Shown here in pieces: positions 26,101 to 39,439 of a stretch of DNA of 64,000 nucleotides. Under the pieces are notes generated by a model that was not told where the DNA came from, did no database searches, and saw only the letters and a program-made list of their open reading frames with translations. This DNA comes from Mycteria americana (lineage: Eukaryota; Chordata; Aves; Ciconiiformes; Ciconiidae), in assembly GCF_035582795.1 (NCBI RefSeq), contig NC_134383.1:2363501-2427500 (forward strand), read 5' to 3'. Position 1 is the first letter of the stretch; each line of letters begins with the position of its first letter. The translations under genes and the position numbers were made by a program.

Positions 26101-29100
26101 CCTTGACTTGACTTTACATTGACCTCACCACCCATTTGCAACAGAGGTTTTAGTCAAGACATTGAAGGGCCATTTTGGAGTGATTAAAGCTGGGGGTGTA
26201 AGAAGGAGATAAAGGGAACACATAGGAAGAATGAAGAGACAGGGCAAGAATACGGATCTGAGATCAGTGATGTTAACTTCTTCCTGCATGCACTTTTATT
26301 CTTCACACACTGGTAGGTACAGACAAGTCCAGACAAGTAGTGATGGAAGAATGCCAGCTGTACCCGAACGGAAATGAGTCTACATCTGTCTCTCCCCTTG
26401 CTTGCTACAGTGGGCAGTGACTGAATCTTCACTCATGAGAGCTGCCTTATTGCTAAGTAGATTTTTCAGGGACTCAAGCACACCATGAAGAGATGCTTAT
26501 GGCTATGGCCCAGAGCTGCACTGATCATTTCTTTTGCAATCTGGGTTCCCCCTTGCTGCTCTTAGAAACAGCAAGGAGTGATTCTCCTGTACCATAAGCT
26601 AATCTCCTTATCCCACCTGCCCACACCTTTTCCTTCGTTTCAAGCGTTTCTGGGTCCACTTTGTACATGAAGATGTTCTCATTGCTGACGTAATAGTCTC
26701 CTTTATACACAACGTAGTTCACACTGGCATTGTCACTCGGTTCTGAAACAAAATCCCAGAGTTGTTTAAGCTCATGTCACATTATAGCAAGTTAGACATG
26801 TTTAAACAAATAAACTGATTTGCAATGACACTAATCCCTCTGTGATTGATTAGAAATACCTCACTAATCTACAAAGGCACTCAGGGAACTGTCTGCACAT
26901 GTGAGTTCAGGATAAAACGACAAGGACTGGTTCTTGTGGAAATCACTGCAGTGAAGCCAAGATAATCTTCGTACTTCCATATGCCCTTTGTTTCTGACCT
27001 CTTATTTCTTCATATCCCTCTCCCTTTCCTCCGTAGCCAAAGTCCTCTCCTCTGACAGCCATATGAAGAGTGCCATGTTTGATTTACAGCATTGGAAACA
27101 AGAGAGGCAAGACTTGAAGCTACAACTTGGGCTGAGGAGAGGGCAGGGATGCTATTTGTGTGACAGGGCTTGGACAGGGAATGCTTCATCTTCCTTATTC
27201 TCTTTAAAACTGAGTCAGGGAAATGCCTTTTGAGAGCTACACATGCACAACAGCCAGAGCTGTTCTTGCTACTCCTAGAGGAGCTGAGACTCACTAGCCA
27301 GGTGACTGAGAAGGGCTGAGGAAAAAGCGATTCCCCCAATTGAACATTGTGTGTGTGGTGAATACAGAGCCTGAAGTTGGTACAGGAAAAGCCTGAAGGA
27401 CAGGCCTTGTAGTGAGGAATACCCTACATATGTGTAAAGAGTTAAATAGGCAAGGGTGTGCAGGAACAACCTGCTGGAGCTTGGAAAAAAAGATGGGGGA
27501 TGTAGATAGTTCTGAAATTTATTGAGAGAGCTGGGGTGGGGTGGGGAGTTGGGGATCTAGGCAGACCAATGGGTGAAGTTATGAGCACCTTTGAAGAGAA
27601 CAGATGACATGGCAGGACAGGATCCATCTCCTCAGAGAAGATAAGAAGCAGAAGATGGTCACACATATGAGCAACAAGTTGCAAACTTTAGGTCTGGTTT
27701 TAGTGGAAAGTACTTTGCTTGCATTTAAGCCTATTTCTTTCCTGACATACACAGAATCCTATAAGTAATGGTACTTCCATTCCTGTGCAATACCATCTCT
27801 CACCCTACTCATATCATCTCCTGCACCTTAGAACAGGAAGGGAAGGATTAGCCCACTTACCCTACAAGCTTAGCAAGGCAAGGTGTTTTAAGGGCAAAGC
27901 TGTGTCTCAGGTAGAATGGCAGATTGTAATGCTCATTATCAGGACTGCACAGGGTTTTCTTTGGGGAAAGATTTCTGTTGGAAATTTGAAACAAACTCTG
28001 GAACTGAGTGAGCTGAAGTGGCACTAAAACATTACACTAAATGTGCCTCTCCCAGCTAAGTCTGACACCAACTTGCATTTTTGTTGCTGCTGTTGTTGTT
28101 CCAAGCCTCATCTTCTAAGAAAAACATGGGCTAAGAATAGGCCTACCAGACTTCCTCACATCTCCCTTTAAATCTAACCACAAGCTCCAAAAGAAAATCT
28201 CAGAACATTTCTTATTTCTTAGAAACCCTCTTACGTGGCATCTCAAAGCGTGACATGAAGCGCCCAAAGACACTCTTGCATGGGTCTGGCATTGCCAGCG
28301 TCCCAAATTCTGAGACCACGATGCGGTTGTGCTGGCTGTTAGTCAGGTAGGAACTGCTCTGCAGAAACTTGCTTTGGTATGTCACTGTGCCATTCTTCAA
28401 CTGGAATTGATGCAACAGGGCCATGCCATCAAACCAATGGTTAAATCTTCAAGAAGAGATAAATAAGAAAACAAGAGTTGGGCACTATATGATGTTCTCC
28501 TATACTGTTCCCTCTTGCCTTTAGGTTTATTACTGTTTGTAAAAAACTAACACCCAGATCCCATGAACACTTAAACATACAAACATGAACACTTGTGATG
28601 AGTCTGGGAAAACACTTGAATTGAGTAAAACAAATCAAGTGTATTTGCAGCTGTGGGACGTGAAGTTAGACGCTGACTTTCAGTGAGATTTAGGCTCCCC
28701 ATATTACTTTTGAAAGTGGACCTCAGGCACTTCTGAAAATGCTATATATAAGCTTTTGGGGGAAATAATTTATATTGGTGAACCGATCACTCTGCAGGCT
28801 TCTGCATAGGGAATAGAAATTGTGCTTTACTGTACAACAAGAACAGAAATTATTACTGAAAGCCCAACCGCACAAGAAGGAGCCTTTAGCTCTCAGCTGT
28901 TTGCAGGATGCTATTCTCTCCGAAATGAGAAATCTCTGAGACACTGAGAAAGCCTTATGGTCTGTCTCTGGAAATATGATAAGATTATCACCTTTGGCCA
29001 GTTGCTGCCATCAGCTTTGTTGGAGGAAGAGCTAGGTTTGTCAATTAGCTAGAATGGCAGATTCCAAGCCAAAGGCAGTAGTTGCCTTCTTGAAATGTTT

Positions 29101-32100
29101 TAATGTATTATTTTTAAAACTAGATGGATTTGCTTCTAAAGCAACTCACACAATTTAGTGCAATCAACTTTACAAATCCTGCCCCAGATTTCAGAGTGTT
29201 CGTGGAATGGACTTCTGTTAATGACAAAAGACTAGGAGTGTGGATGTTTTAATCCCTGGCTCTGTTCCCTCATTATATTGTTCTGAGTAGGTCACATCCT
29301 CTCTGTGACTCAGCTTCTCCAACCTTAATAAGTTAACCATGCTCCTATTTTCAGAGAGCCCACTGGGAGTTTCCAGATGAGGGAGCAACTGTTCTTAAAA
29401 GAACGATAACATAAGCGTTTCTTCCTTGCCTTACTTAAAAAGAAACTACAAGGTGCTCCAAACAGTGGTGAGACATTTGGGCCAGTCCCCTTTAGGCTTA
29501 GGCAGAGCTCAGGCCAGAATCATTTGACAAACTCACCAAACCTCAACTTACTTCTCCTCGCCAAACTCAAACTTCCCAGGACCATTCCTCAGAAGATTGC
29601 CATTAATCCATTTGGGAATATGTCCTTTGATCTTCGCTGGGATGGGCTGAGGTGTCTCTGCTACTGTCTGCATTAAGGGGGAGATGCATTGTAAACCCTT
29701 GGGGCTGTGGAAGGCGATTTGCTCTTTTGATGGGCTGGGCAGGAAATTCTTTAAACCTGCAAAGAAAGCAGTGAGAACAAAAAGCAGGTAACTAAGATTG
29801 TCACTTGAATAAACAGACAATTGCTAGAGCTTGAGTTTGGACATCTAGGAGAATAGCACTCAGCATACTGCAAGCAGCCAAGCTGTAGTGGATATTCAAA
29901 CTAAAGCTGTGTTCCCATAATACCCCACACATCCACAGGGAGCTGAAAATCCAGTGGATTTAACTCTACTGTAGTTAATCCGTTAGAGACACCTGTTCTG
30001 CAGTCCCAAGGAGGTAATAAAATACATGATGATAGGAAAGAAGAGAACTTTTCTTTTAATTAAAGAAGCTTATAGTTGGAATTTATTTCAGTAAGTAACT
30101 GAGATCAAGTAACGTATGGATATTTATTATAAGGTTGCAAAAAGAAATCTGTTCCAAGTTGGGATGATACACAGAGTTAAAGTTGAGGGGGAGCCCTAAA
30201 AATAATCTCCCAGTGACTTCTAACAAGCAGTCTGCTGAAGAAAGTAACAGAAAGGAGCTAGTCTGACTGTTGCAGACGGAAGCCACAAGCAGAAGAATGT
30301 AATTAAGCACCTTGTAAAGCAGTGCATGTTGCCTTTATACGACAATGTTGCCAAAAGCAAGGCAGAGCTGGCCATGCCTCAGGTAGAAAAACTGCATTCT
30401 AAAACACCCTCTAACTCCACCTTGGTATCACAATCATGGGTGAGTTAAAGAGACAGAAGAGACTGTACATACTGTAATCTAATCAGCCATCACTCAAGGT
30501 GTTTCCAAACATAAAGCAGAGTGCAGAAAAACAACACAGAACACATCAGAAAGAGATCATGATAATAAGCAGGATATGCTGCTGGCTTTTTCTTCTGAAG
30601 ACTCAGATTTTCTCCCTTTTTGTTTGCAAAGTAAAAAAAGTTTTTTGTAAAGTCCTTGACTGCAAAAGCTTTTGCAGTAAAGCACACACAGGATAGAAAA
30701 ATCAATACAGCATAGAGCAAGCTGAACACAGAGGACAGGGACAAGCTCTGTCCATTGCTTTGAGGTTTGCAGCATTGCAATTAAAGATATGGTTCGTTTC
30801 AACCCTGTGCTATCAGATTGGATGCAAGGATCACTGTGTATGGCCTCTACCCTGTGCTATGCCATCACAACCCTCACTGTGCTTATGCTCACTGCTGCTT
30901 ATGGATGAAGCCACCAATATAGCAACATACAATTTAACAAGAAGCAGTATCCAGGTCAAATCAGCGTCAGTGCTGCCTCAGACACCTCTGGCTACTTAAT
31001 CTGAGATGGGTTTAACCAAGGGTTTCTGAAACAGTGTTGAAAAATTGTGCTACAAGGTTGCTTACAGTATGAAGCAGCATTTTTTGCAGCTGAAGCTGAT
31101 CCATGGCTTTCTTAATGCTGACTGTTTCACACTGAAGAAATTTTATGCTACCAGTGTTCCTTTTAACTTGAATAGTCAGCGAAAATTCAGGATCTCCCAG
31201 CTTGGGAGTTTAGGGGAGGGGGAGTATGGTGGCATTAGGTTCATTCAAAACAATGTGCTATTTTTAACAAATCCATACAACATCCTCTACTGAATTAAAA
31301 AAAAAAAAAACCAAACCAAAACAGTTTTTCTGCCCATAGTACAAAGGCTCTTCTGGAAAAATTAAAAAAAAAGCAGCTCACTAGGAAGGCCATCCCACAG
31401 AACAACCCAGAGGAGTCCCAGTGAACTACTCTAAACCCAGGCAAGCCATAGCTTGTGTTGTGGTTTAGCCCCAGTTGGCAATTAAGTACCACACAGCCAC
31501 TCACTCACCCTCCCCACCCGGTGGGATGGTGGAGCAAATTGGAAGAGCAAAAGTAAGAAAACTCGTGGGTTGAGATAAGAACAGTTTAATAACTGGAACA
31601 AAAAAAGTAATAATAATAAATTGTAATGAGAAGGAAAACAACAAGAGCACGAGAGAAGAACAAAACCCAGGGGAAAACAAAAAAAACAAGTGATGCAACC
31701 GCTCACCACCCGCTGACTGATGCCCAGCCAGTCCCCAAGCAGCAATCGCTGCCCCCCAGCCAACTCCCCCCAGTTTCTATATACTGGGCATGACGTCATA
31801 TGGTATGGAATAGCCCTTTGGCCAGTTTGGATCAACTCTCTTGGCTGTGCCCCTCTCAGCTTCTCATGCACCTGGCAGAGCATGGGAAGCTGAAAAGGCC
31901 TTGACTAGTGTAAACATGACTTAGCAACGACTAAAACATCAGTGTGTTATCAAAATTATTCTCATACTAAAATCCAAAACACAGCACTATACCAGCTACT
32001 AGGAGGAAAATTAACTCTATCCCAGCTGAAACCAGGACAGCTTGTTGCACAACAAATGTTACGAACATGATGTTAAAGAACCCAAAGTCTTGTCATATAG

Positions 32101-35100
32101 GTTGTCGAATATAGGTTGTCATGTTTTCTTCACACTGCACATGGAGGACTCTGCTAAGTTGGCATTACTTGAAATGCAGTAGACCAGAAGCTCATAGGCT
32201 ATTGAAAGGTATGCAGGTCAGTTCTCAAACTCACCAGTACTATCTGATTTCAGAAGCTCAAAAAGGCAATCACTGGCTTTTCCACTGGCACAAAAAAACC
32301 AAAACCAAAACAAAAAACAAAAACAAAAACAAAACAAAAATAACCACACTCCCCCCCAAAAAATGGAAATCGGGAAGAACACAAATGAAACTGAGCTGAA
32401 ATGCATTTACAGGACAGGACAAAACAGATTGAACGGATTTACCTGGTAAGTAAATAAGCAATAACAGAAAAGAATAATTTCTAATGGAGCCTCTTGTTTG
32501 AATGCAAGATCACCCTTATTAGGCACAGTTATAGGACAAAAGCATCAAGAAAGCATGAACTGATTGGAATGCTGTGTGCTAACAGCACACAGTTAGTTAT
32601 TGGCTCCAGTAGCCTGGCTTGCAAAGCCTCATCAACACAAGGATTGTTTTACCAATCCATTTAGCTGCAGAGGTGGATTTACCTAGAAAGTACACAGACT
32701 GTTGCCTTCCCTCCCAATGCTATCACCTCCTCATCTATCACAGGCTTCATGCCCCTAGGTCAGTGGAGTTGCTTTACTACACTGCTCCATCCTCACCGTA
32801 AGACCATTGAGCCCTGAACCAAACTAGAACTGATGAAGATTTAGGTGTAAGTGAAACACTGATAAAAAAGGACAGCATGGCATACAGGAATCTACTCCTG
32901 AACCAGGTCTAGTACAGACAAGACCACACACTAAACAGAGTCCCGACTGACACTGAACTTCATTCTGATTTTTTGATGTAGCAATTTGTTCTGGTTATAC
33001 TAGTCACTTTCACCACTGCTTCTTCTAGCCTGCGATTTTAATCCAGGTGATTAAGTGAAGCTGCTGCACAATTTACCTGTGAGCCTCTGAAACCATGTGT
33101 TCACATCTACAGAAGAAATTTGCTATTTCAGGCAGGAGAATATCTGCAAAAGAGCTGAGTTGGCAGACAGCATTTTTCTAAGCTTGCTTCTTTAGAACAG
33201 CCACAGACAGAATGGGTGTTAGGCATGCAGGAAGGTAAATTGCAAGATCCCTTCAACGTAGTTCTCTGGCTTGCCAATCCTCAAATCCTTCTTTAGATCT
33301 CTAATATGGTAAGTCAGCTAGATAAAGAATTCAGGCTGTAGGGCTAAAGCAATTAACCTCAAACCACCAACATCCTCTCCCTCTTAAAATTCAATTAAGT
33401 TCTGATTAAATCCTATATGAAGCACTCAATCTGATCCCAACACTAGTGCTTCAGAGTATTTCCTTAGACATAAGGAAGTAGAGGCTTTTCATATCAACCA
33501 GCACCTGGCAGGTTTAGTGACTGCCATCAGTATTTGCAGAAATGCAGCTTTTGTAGGCCAAGCTAAAGTTTTTAAAGATGTAAAATATGCAGAAAAAATG
33601 AGAGCAATGTGTCCCTAAGGAGGCATTTTTGCATCCAAGCAGAAACAAAGACGGCATGACCAAGGATGGCACTACATAGAAACTTCCTGGAGAACAGCAT
33701 AATTACATACAGGAATTTAGAAAGCTAAACTTCACAAAAGAGCCTGAACAGGACTGGAAAAGACCTCGTGGGTCATCTCCTCCCAGCTGCTGTCCCAGAA
33801 AGTCATATCTATGAACTCTGTCTTAAAAGTTACTATGTTTCCCGGCACTTGTCCCTTCTTTGGAAGACTGCTCATTACCCAGACGATTAGAAAAATCCTT
33901 TGAATTTACAGAAGGACTTTCATAGGACAGTTTGTGCCCCTTATTCTTCTGTCAGCACTGTTACGTGGCTTTGGTAGTTCTCCCTCTCTTGTGTTTACCA
34001 CACGTTGTATTTAGAGTGAGCAATCATATCACTTCCTAAGCAAGCCAAGTTATTTTTGTTTTCCTTCTCCTGTGATAACCTTGCCATTCACATGATCATC
34101 TTAGTAATCCTTCCTGAAATCTGATCTAGTTAGAATTCATCTAGTTAGAATTAATTTCAAGACATAGTCTAGAAAGTGTCTTTGAACAGGCTATATACAA
34201 CAAGAATGTGTAAGTTAATACCCTGTCCTATCAGACCAGAGAGAAAGAAACAAGCATAGCAAGATAATTATGTACTATCTTTCCTTCTGGGAACCACTCA
34301 GATGAGCTGAAGATCCTGACAGTAATGCAGGCAAAATGTAACCAAATCATGACACCCAGATAAGTTGAAACAGAAGTTTTCAGAAATGTGACAAGTCGTT
34401 CTAGGACAATTTTGAAAAGCCAAGAGGAGGGGAGGGATGCAAGAAAAAAAAAAAAAACAAACAGGTTTGCTCTGGTGAGTTTGTTCTGAAGAGATTCAGG
34501 ACAAGAAACAGAAGACAAAAATAAGCAATGACCTCCTCTAAACTTGGCACAACACAAAAAAATGTGTCTTTTACTTGCATTATGTAAACTGACTCCATAT
34601 TGCAGATCACTAGTCTGATCTGGAAACAAGATGTTCCTTAGTGACCATGATCTACAAAGCAATGCAGCATTTGAGCAATGCAAGGGTGGTTGGGTGGGTG
34701 TGATCAGAGAGGTTTTTTGCAGGGACATTATGCAACCTGCCCCTTTTTTTCTTTTTTTAAGGCATCATTATCTGGGCAACTACTGAGATTTGATCAGTAG
34801 CTGTGTTTAAAAAAAAGAAAAAAAAATCAAAACACCGTGGCTGCACATACTACACTTCTTCCTATTAAAAAAAAAGTAAATCTGAATAAAATCTACCCTC
34901 CAAATTTAATCATAGTTTAATACTAAAAACTGTTACATTTATCTGCATCTACTCTGAAATGTACTGAGCAGATGGAACCTGATTGAAGCAGATGGAAGCA
35001 GGTTGTCCCTGTACTCGGCACTGGTGAGGCCGCACCTCAAATACTGTGTGCAGTTTTGGGCCCCTCACTACAAGAGAGACAGTGAGGTGCTGGAGCATGT

Positions 35101-38100
35101 CCAGAGAAGGGCAACGAAGCTGGTGAAGGGTCTAGAGCACAAGTCTGATGAGGAGCGGCTGAGGAGGAACTGGGGTTGTTTAGCCTGGAGAAAAGGAGGC
35201 TGAGGGGAGACCTTATTGCTCTCTACAACTACCTGAAAGGAGGTTGTAGAGAGGTGGGGGTCAGTCTCTTCTCCCAGTTAACAAGTGATAGGACGAGAGG
35301 AAATGGCCTCAAGTTGCGCCAGGGGAGGTTTAGACTGGATATTAGGAAATTTTACTTCACTGAAAGGGTTATCAAGCATTGGAAGAGGCTGCCCAGGGAA
35401 GTGGTTGAGTCGCCATCCCTGGAAGTATTTAAAAGACGATTGGATGAGGTGCTTAGGGACATGGTATAGTGGTGGTCTTGGTAGTGATAGGTTTACGGTT
35501 GGACTCTATGATCTTAAAGGTCTTTTCCAACCTATACGATTCTGTGATTCTGTGAACAGAAACACTTCCTACTTGAATGCACCGGTCTTGAGCAATTGTA
35601 ATAAAGGTGCACCACCTTCAGATGAGAGCTCAGTGATAAAGCTTAACTACTTGTAACATCTAGCTACCCAAAAAGACACTAATCTCTGAAAAAAAAAAAA
35701 AAAGATGACAGACTGGTTTTTAATGTTGAGCAACCTGTAAGTAAAACTAAATACTGTTCTGTATGTTTACTATTGTTCTGGCTACACTCCAAGATGGAAG
35801 AACTTGAATAAGCAATACATCAAAGGCACTACAGTCCCACTGGGGCTTACTGTATTTGCTTTAACATAACACCTGAAAATCAGCTCAAGATTACAACGTG
35901 ACACTCAAAAATCTCATTTCTGGACTGTAATTTCCATTTTACCTCAAACCTTTAAAAATGGGCTTAAGATCTAAACTTCCTTTGCCATATCAGAGCAGAG
36001 GCAGTGCCAAATATAGCATTGAAGGTTTTCCTCAAATCTTTTCTAAAGATTGTAAGCAATTACTACAGAATTATCATAGCCTGGCATTGTTTGTTCATGT
36101 ACTGTTTCCATTCAAAGAGCAGTGTGCCATGATTTCTCTGCCTGTCACAAACTGACGTCCTAGCATTGATTATTTATATCCAGAAACAGTGGAACCAAGG
36201 ACAAGGACCTTGAGAAAGTTCCTGTACCCAAGAATCTACCCCACCTGCTTTGGGTGGGGTAGCAATGAATCAGACATTAAATTGGACTTCAACAGCAATG
36301 GGTGGGACAGAAAATCTTAACAGTGGATGGAGGAAACACAGAAGACATTTGCTAGCCCTGAAATTGAAATCACGTTGGAGATAGCAAATCCACTTTGATT
36401 TTAACCTATGTGTTCAAACCCAAGGCACGGGGAGCACCACCATTTGTCTCCACATGCAACTGCACAGTCTAATTGCTCGACTCTGAAGGACATCCAGGAC
36501 CAGACTTAAGGGCAGACTTTAGTAAACAGAATGCTCACAGCTGGTATTCTTCCAACAGGGAGAGTAAAGAAAGAATTCTGTTTTCCCTGAGGATTCATGC
36601 AAATTCAGAATAACCATACAGCTGATTTGGAAATCCTCTGGCACAAGATATGGGCCACATTATGGTCCCTGTAAATCGTAGACGGGAACAACACAGCAAG
36701 CAAACCAGCTTGCCCCATCCCCCCACCCCAAACAGAAGTTGCTGTAGCTATTGATTTCTGCCATCCAGACTTCACCCTCCGCCTTCACCAAGGTTGAACC
36801 CCTCAGCTCACCTGAGTGTCCCACCCTGATTTCTGAACTGAAGTTGTTGCACTTGCCTTGCGTCTGCTGGGAAGTCCCTGTACTTGACTCCTTGTTCCAT
36901 CTAGCTTGTTGATTTCCCATCGTCAGGGGCTCAGCCACCCACTTCCTTGCTAACAGGCAAAAAAGAACATAAAAGAAGTGACAGAAAACACAAGGAAAGA
37001 GAAATGGAGAAAAGGAGTGAAGAAAGGCTTGTCAAAGGGAGGTAAGGGAGAAATGCAACTGTGAACTGTGCATACTCTTTCCTATGAAATATCTGTTGAT
37101 TTCCCAAAGACACCTGTAGAAGTAGATTCTACACTTTGGGGGTGTTTTTTTGCTGACATGAAGAACATATAATTTCATTGTTAACTATTAATTTACACGA
37201 TCAAGTCCTTGGAACACTTACCCTAGAAAGGCACTATGAACAACTGGTGAGCTAGGAAAATTTTGCCAGTGTCATAGGAAACAGATGGAATAAATTTTAT
37301 TCACACTTTTTTCTTTTATTATCACTGTTTCACTCAAATGCCTGAACAAATAATAGAGGGGTTTCTTTTTCATGATTCAACATTCTCACCTTTTAGCTAA
37401 ATTGAGACAATTCTATATCAGCAAGCTTTTTCAAGAAGACCTTAGTAAAAGTCAGGGAAAATCCATAATTTTCAAACAGATACAGAAAATGAGGCAAGGA
37501 AATTTGCAGGCTTTTCATGTCACTCAGGTAATCAAGACAAGAAACACAGCTCTCTATGTTCCTATGCAGTTTAGTTTCAAACCGTAATGAAAGAGGTAGA
37601 GTGCAAGAGAATTTAAATTTAGCAGAGAGCCCCAGTTTAAACAAGATTATATAGTTGTTGCAATCTTCTAGCAGGTCAAAAGAACATCATAAATTTATGC
37701 ATATAGGCTTTTTTTCCAGCAGGAAAGTACTTTATCACACCCTGAAATGCTAATACCATAGGGGGTTTTATATAACATTCACAATGCTAGACTTAATATT
37801 TGGTTATTTAGTTTGCATTAATTACTCTGCCTCTGAATTTTCTGTCTTCCATCTCACAGATGTACTTGTTGACACAATGCCTTACACCAACTTAGTAACA
37901 TGTGCAGTGAAAAAGAAACCTCTTGGACTGTTCCTAAATTTGTATCCATGGATGTGTTCTGGTGGCACAATAAGGCAGGTTTGAGAACCCTTCTGATCTC
38001 TGGATACCCCAGAAGCAATCCTTTGATTCTAAAGGGGAAGAAAACACCACCACCACCATCAAAAAGCAGAGATTCTGGTGAATTAAGTCATGATCTTTAT

Positions 38101-38702
38101 TGTTTCCTATTTTGTGATAACAGATCTCACTCTCTTAGACAAAAAAAAAAAAAAAAGACAGCTCAAGTTGTGCAATGATGGCACAAATTGCAGAGTTCGG
38201 TGGCGATACAGAATCCCAGTGGGTGGTTTCCCACTTGTATGTTCAAATCAAAGCCTCAGTAATGTCGCTGCTCTAAACAATCCTCTCCCTTTCACAGCCT
38301 GCTTACACGTCTCACAGCAGGCTCCCTTGCAGAGAGAATCTGCTGCCTACTGGTTTTCCAGCTCTAAACCATCAGTATCTGCTAGTAATCCGAGGGAATC
38401 TGTGCAATGTACTTGCCTCTCCTGTTTATCTTTTCAATAAATAACAGGGAATTTCTGGCTTCTAACAAACACTTCGAATTGCTTAGTTCCTAATTTGTGA
38501 TCAATAGAAATGAAATTGCTCTACCAACCTGTGTCAGCAGCAGCTCTTAACAGCAACAGAAAACCCCTTTCCAAGATGATGGGATAGAAGGATTTGTTTG
38601 TTTATGCATTTTACCTGGAATGAATTGCATCAAAGAGCAGAGGAGATGCCACAAATTAGCAAGCAGGAGGCTGATGGCAGACAAAAGGATTTTGGAAAAC
38701 AT
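17200..38702 (-). CDS. BCO2: Beta-carotene 9',10'-oxygenase (carotenoid cleavage dioxygenase), twelve coding exons
   Basis: BCO2 cleaves carotenoids and xanthophylls eccentrically, in mitochondria, and limits tissue carotenoid levels; regulatory loss causes yellow skin in chickens. Exons 1 to 12: 38702-38615, 29756-29552, 28446-28235, 26742-26627, 24686-24584, 23378-23250, 23114-22954, 22381-22214, 19702-19565, 18854-18672, 17804-17694, 17313-17200. All have GT-AG borders and consistent phase; the total is 1728 nt (575 aa). Non-heme iron histidines are present: H222 ([10 protein letters not shown]), H282 (PSYYHSFG), H353 ([10 protein letters not shown]), H569 (PYGFHGIF). Other family blocks are [29 protein letters not shown] and [12 protein letters not shown]. 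Exon 1 encodes [20 protein letters not shown], a hydrophobic N terminus unlike the human start. The frame is open throughout and looks functional. Intron 1 (8.9 kb) holds a solo LTR and CR1 copies. Confidence 0.97.
31456..32039 (-). mobile_element. Solo LTR (family copy 2) in BCO2 intron 1, complete with 5-bp target duplication
   Basis: A fossil LTR of the same family as 1-579, in the same orientation as BCO2. Its ends correspond to TGTCCTGG...CAACA on the minus strand and it is flanked by GCTTG at 31451-31455 and again at 32040-32044. Nothing of the internal viral genome is left, so it is the product of LTR-LTR recombination. A perfect TGACGTCA (CRE-type) octamer sits at 31791-31798 in the presumed U3, close to a TATA-like stretch. 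The family is probably ERVL-like (inference from the 5-bp duplication). It looks essentially whole as a solo LTR. Confidence 0.93.
32287..32343. repeat. A-rich simple repeat
   Basis: Low-complexity A-rich sequence made of aaaac and aaaaac units, about 250 bp beyond the solo LTR. It has no coding or regulatory content that I can see. Confidence 0.8.
33750..34185 (-). mobile_element. Ancient CR1-type LINE 3' end relic in BCO2 intron 1
   Basis: The stretch beginning gactggaaaagacctcgtgg has the layout of the 3' part of old amniote CR1 elements on the minus strand: the rapidly copied 3' end near 33755, then diverged C-terminal coding sequence to about 34180. Divergence is far greater than in the CR1 copies at 9375, 12980 and 34995. 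Boundaries are approximate and the call rests on remembered family structure. Confidence 0.6.
34995..35557 (+). mobile_element. CR1 LINE fragment, 3' end, in BCO2 intron 1
   Basis: 5'-truncated CR1 antisense to BCO2. Translation shows the conserved C-terminal CR1 blocks, for example [20 protein letters not shown] at 35012-35071 and [20 protein letters not shown] at 35182-35241. It ends in the octamer-like repeat gattctgtgattctgtga at about 35539-35556. A frame change near 35180-35200 separates the two blocks. The 3' sequence (taggtttacggttggactct) fits a different CR1 subfamily from the two copies around PTS. Confidence 0.92.
36236..36262. repeat. Perfect 10-bp-stem GC-rich inverted repeat
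   Basis: ctaccccacc and ggtggggtag are perfect reverse complements separated by a 7-base loop, in BCO2 intron 1. Transcribed as RNA it would form a stable small hairpin. There is no other evidence of function. Confidence 0.7.
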
Positions 38703-38970
38703 ATTCCGCTCGGAAGAAGGCGTCAGATCGGAGATGGTCAGGTAAAGGTACCCGTCCCAGGATGATAGTGTGCAGCCAGCACTGATGGGTCGGTTGGAGA
38801 GAGCTGCCTGACATCATCATTTCAGAATAAAAGCCAGGAATGTCTGCCCTAGCAGGGAAGAGCCAGCCAGCCTGCCTGCACTGCAGTGCACTCCACTCCA
38901 CTGCTACAGCCGGGCTAGGCAGTCTGAGCAGCTCAGCAGCCCTTAGACCCTCTCAGCAGCTGGGCCAGGT
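38703..38970. promoter_or_regulatory. BCO2 promoter region with a possible divergent plus-strand first exon
   Basis: This non-CpG-island sequence lies directly upstream of the BCO2 start codon (38702, minus strand). On the plus strand it carries a TATA-like aataaaag at 38826-38833 and, about 135 bases on, a strong splice donor (gggccag|gtgagt, junction at 38968/38969). A divergent noncoding transcript starting near 38855 is therefore possible. The BCO2 transcription start itself cannot be fixed from sequence. Confidence 0.45.
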
Positions 38971-39439
38971 GAGTTGCTGAAGTGCCAAGACAGTTAAAGC
39001 ATACATTACCACTGGTGGAAAAAGTGCTTTATCACTATTTGCCGGTTGTGGCTGGAGAAACGGGAAGAAAGGGGAGAGGAGGAGATGTATCCATTTACTG
39101 AGGTAGCCAGGCTTCAAGGCAATTCTTTTAAAAATTCTTGTCACTTTGTCTTGTCTTTGTCACCTGTCAAAAATACTTTTTCTTTGTTTTGTTTCAAACT
39201 CTGAGTAACCATTTTGCACCTCAAAGAATCTCAAGGCTTTAGGAATATTGGTCGCCACAGCAGATTAGACCATCAGATCAGATAGGGAAGGACCAATGAC
39301 AGGCCGTGCTCTGCTGTTTCAAACTAAGATGGACCTTAGATGGACCCTTTCCTTCAGGACGCCGAGAGGAAGCTGCTAGCAATTTGCAAATGCACTGTGA
39401 TGGCTATGTTTGTTTCACATATAAGCAGCTCTTAAAAGC

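Noticed and set aside
31482-31883. 133-codon minus-strand frame in BCO2 intron 1
   Set aside because: Falls wholly inside a solo LTR; no viral gene content.
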